From positions 186,001-250,000 of the forward strand of contig WACJ01000273.1 in NCBI GenBank assembly GCA_008973525.1: 64,000 nucleotides of DNA. Direction: 5' to 3'. Shown piece after piece: positions 60,836 through 64,000 of this stretch. The position numbers and the translations under genes are program-made. Each line of letters begins with the position of its first letter. Within the stretch, counting starts at the first letter, position 1. The DNA is from Stenopsyche tienmushanensis (Eukaryota > Arthropoda > Insecta > Trichoptera > Stenopsychidae). Under the pieces are notes generated by a model. It saw nothing but the letters and a program-made list of their open reading frames with translations. It searched no databases and had not been told where the DNA came from.

Positions 60836-63489
60836 GACTGTGATCATCGATTATTTTAATATCAACGTTTAACGTGTAACGTGGGGGATTATTTCGGAGT
60901 CCAAGAATGCGACTTGTGGCAAGTCTACTGTGTTTATCTTAGATCGATAAGCTTGGCCGATTGCTCTGTGATTGGCCAAGCTGAGAAAAATAAATGGGAG
61001 ATGAGTAGACAGGGGCCATAATATAAAAATAATCGCTGACAAAAAATATTGGATGCAACCACCGCAGTCTTATTTGTCAAAGAAATTCGTCTTTTGCGCA
61101 ACCAACTGACCGTCTTCTACGGTCCGATATGAAACGGACCTGCGAGGGAGCTAAATCGCAAATTCTATATAACTAGTATTTTCGATGTCTCGAACATATT
61201 TTAAACAATGACTTGTTGATTAAAATTATATACGAGGACAACAAAATCTACTCTGCTTAAAAATGGATGGAATTAAACTTCATCGTCGAAGATATTACTT
61301 TTATGCAGCATCACAATAATCGATGTATTCAATCATTTAGTGAAGCATTGCGAGCTGTGCCAAAATGGTTCAACATAGCAGACATGCACAGACGGTCGTC
61401 TTGGGTTGAAAGTCGAAATGCTGTTAACCTGCAGCAACTGGTGGACTTTGTGACCTTGCATTTTAATGAATAAAACAAGAGTTTAAGAAAGTCCATATTC
61501 ACGCGACGTCGAAGAAACGTTCAGCGTTTAGTCGATCCCTTTCGCGATTCAGCTCTGCCTAAGATAGGGAAAACGTAGGATTGCGCAAGGCCTTGCAGGT
61601 TTTATATCATGGCTCGGATGCAAACAAAAGGTGACCTCGTTCGCGTTCGTTTCCAGGACAATGGGAACGAGCGACCTACAATAAATACCGTCCATCAATT
61701 CCCGACATTTCAATCGTTCCATTAAACGCATCATCGAATCCGCAAAGACCAAATATGTACATTAATTCCAATTAGCGCAGAGCAAATTGAATTAATGGTC
61801 TGGATCGTCGCATTGACCTCCCGACGAACAATTGAAACTGGATGACGTAGCAAGTCCGTGAAAAAATGACGCCACAGAAGATCAGTAGCGAAGGCGAAAA
61901 ATTGGCAAATGGTCTTCCGAACGGCTGCCAAGAGTCGCTCAGAGCGATTCTATTTCGAATGATACGTTATCTGTTGGAGAAGATACCTGTCTGATTGATC
62001 GTGTGAACTCTGGGGAAGCGCGACCCTGGTCTAGCGTCTAACCTCGCTCTCCATACGAGCTTCCTGGATCCTCGCCAATACCACTCAATCATATGCAGAT
62101 TACTCACACTCTTTCAAATTCACCTACTTAAAAAAAACATGTTTACGGCGTCTTTCTTCTTCAATATCTAATCGTTGTGCACTTGAACGTATTTTGAACC
62201 CTTGACATCCCTTAAATGCCGATCCATCCATTCCGACGCTCATTAGTCATTGATCCTGCTTGCCAAATTTCTTTCCCACTCAATCGAACAATGCTTACTT
62301 TCCAATTGGATATCGCCAACTTTCGATATTGCTCAACAATTCTGTATTTAGAGCCATTGCTGTAATCTATCATATTGTCAACTGTCCAATTGAACATATC
62401 ACAAATTGTGCGATATATACTTCAAATTATTAGTAGACTTTTCCTTCGATGAACTTCAATGGCCGTACGCGTCCATAGCCGCAAGTCTTGAATTTTAATT
62501 GTAATTGTTATATTCTTAAATTGTATTCATGAATGACATCGCTGGATACGTCCAGAAAAATGTGGTATGTATTCAGGTTTACATGCAAGAAATTCAAATT
62601 TTGCATTTTTAAAGGTGTGTCAATTGAACATCGCCATCTTGTGTGGAGCTGCGGATACATTGCGTCTGCAATAACGACAGCTATCGCTTCTTGCGCGTGT
62701 ATCGTTATCGATTCGGTGGTGACGCGCAGGAGGCAGGAGTCGTGAGGAGTCGTAGGATAGCCTTGGCAGCGGAAGGGCGTCCTTCCCGCGGCCAGATCTC
62801 TCTCTCGTGATTAATAAAGTAGTTAACTAAAACGAGAGATTTTCTATTCGACGTCCGTCCACCTTCATCCCATCCGTCATTACATATAGCATAACAACTG
62901 TTTATTTCAATGCATACGTTTATTTGAGTGACTCCTATAAATGCAATGAAATCGAAATGCACAGGATACCTAAAAACATATTTAACAATTTTTAACGAAA
63001 TCGAGATATTCCTATAGACCAATTTTTGTATACCAGTGTCATGGACCTACATCGCCAGCACATTAAGGATTGTCTTTTGGATTCTGGGGTGTATTAACAC
63101 ATCCACGTCTCATCCCTTGTCACGATAGAACTCAGAAAAGCTCCCCCCTCCTATGAAAAACGATCCAAAAATTCTTGCGCGACGGTCACGCGATTTTGAC
63201 GGTGCCCCGGTGTGAGCATTCTGGGAGTCCATCTTGCACACAACTTCTTTTAACCAAGTTTTTCCGACACAATATCAGCGAGGAGACTTCGAGAAACGCC
63301 AGAAAATTATTTGTGAAGGTCGTCAAGTGTCACGCGATCCTTAATTTTTTTGCACAAGTTCGTCAGAAATCACTGATGGTCTCCCATTCTTTTTCTCGTC
63401 GAAAATTTAATCAAAACTTTACTAATAAGTTCATTTGTTTAATATAAAAAATAGTTTGAAGGCGAAAGAATTTTATTAATTTAAGAAAA
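60836..63489. other. Gene-free; GC-richer sequence 61.0-62.1 kb
   Basis: A 68-codon frame at 61267-61473 and a 67-codon minus frame at 61549-61752 have no recognised domain. The possible solo LTR at 62.6 kb is listed separately. Confidence 0.45.
62617..62885 (+). other. Possible solo LTR
   Basis: The stretch begins TGTCAATTGAACATCGCCAT and ends ...CCGTCATTACA. It is GC-richer than its surroundings and has AATAAA near 62812-62817 after a CpG-rich block. I found no 5-bp target duplication and no retrovirus-like coding sequence nearby, so this is only a suggestion. Confidence 0.22.
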
Positions 63490-64000
63490 AAGATGAAAAT
63501 ACAATAGCAACTTGTTGCTGAAAATGCATGCTCAGCCTCCACACTCGTTGGAGGTATCTATATAGGAGGCGTTAGTCCTCATTTTCGTATAACACCATCA
63601 ATTTTATTGATAAAATTCCTTTCTGATGAGACACGGATTAGAACTCGCAAAATTCCCGATTTCCAGACAAATTGTTTATTTCCGTCGCTGCAGATGAATA
63701 CTTATATACTATAATACTTTGATGTGATTCGTAATTATATTACGGAGGAATACAAAAATTCTGAAGCCCGTATCTATTATATTTCGTATCGATATTCGCA
63801 TTATTAGAGTGGATGTGTAGTAAATACATCACCGATAGGGAAAGGTTTATATAACAATTTGAATATAACAATATGTACTGTATATATTTATACATAGATT
63901 AGACAGTTACTGCCCATAGGCGTCGCCTAAGCTCGCCAATTAGTAGTTACGCCACTGTTTCCAAGCGTCCAGATTTCAGCGGAAATGTCTCGATTTAGTA
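63490..64000 (-). mobile_element. hAT element, family A, runs off the window
   Basis: An inverted copy of the 25.3/57.2-kb element. On the minus strand a short frame reads PTSVEAEHAFSATS, the hAT C-terminal motif, near 63510-63560. Its 5' end lies beyond 64000. Confidence 0.8.

Overview
The window reads as nuclear DNA of an arthropod, most likely an insect. It is AT-rich, has GT-AG introns, and carries decayed transposons of animal types (mariner, piggyBac, hAT, pogo-like, Helitron, R1-clade and RTE LINEs). I cannot name the species. Only two host genes are supportable, both on the minus strand. I found no rRNA gene, standard tRNA gene, CRISPR array, operon or bacterial feature.

Layout. 1-16 kb is gene-free and holds a hAT end, two piggyBac-related elements with palindromic ends, mariner relics, a pogo-like MITE with a LINE-derived repeat inside it, a possible tRNA-derived SINE and a long AT-only microsatellite. 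16.07-20.9 kb (minus) is an almost complete R1-clade LINE with ORF1 (three CCHC knuckles) and ORF2 (endonuclease, reverse transcriptase, CCHC), broken only by two frameshifts. Its 3' end lies against the microsatellite. 20.9-43.6 kb is again gene-free, with hAT, mariner, Helitron, Tc1/pogo-like and LINE-tail copies, several nested.

43.62-45.50 kb (minus) is a two-exon gene for a C2H2 zinc-finger protein of about 516 residues with about eleven fingers. 45.5-50.1 kb is AT-rich with nothing recognised. 50.18-56.45 kb (minus) holds fifteen exons of a gene for a probable membrane-contact-site lipid-transfer protein: the end of an SMP-like domain, a C2 domain without the usual calcium aspartates, a long basic/acidic linker, and a C-terminal C1 domain that fits the consensus spacing exactly. 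Its 5' exons are not in the window or not recognisable. Its introns carry an RTE fragment and a 119-bp TTAA MITE. 56.5-64 kb returns to repeats, including the longest piggyBac-like copy and two hAT copies.

The two genes have unrelated predicted roles (nuclear DNA or RNA binding; lipid transfer at membrane contacts) and nothing shows that they act together. Most of the sequence is explained by layered transposition. All coordinates were read by eye; exon joins were checked for GT/AG and for phase, but no transcript data were available.
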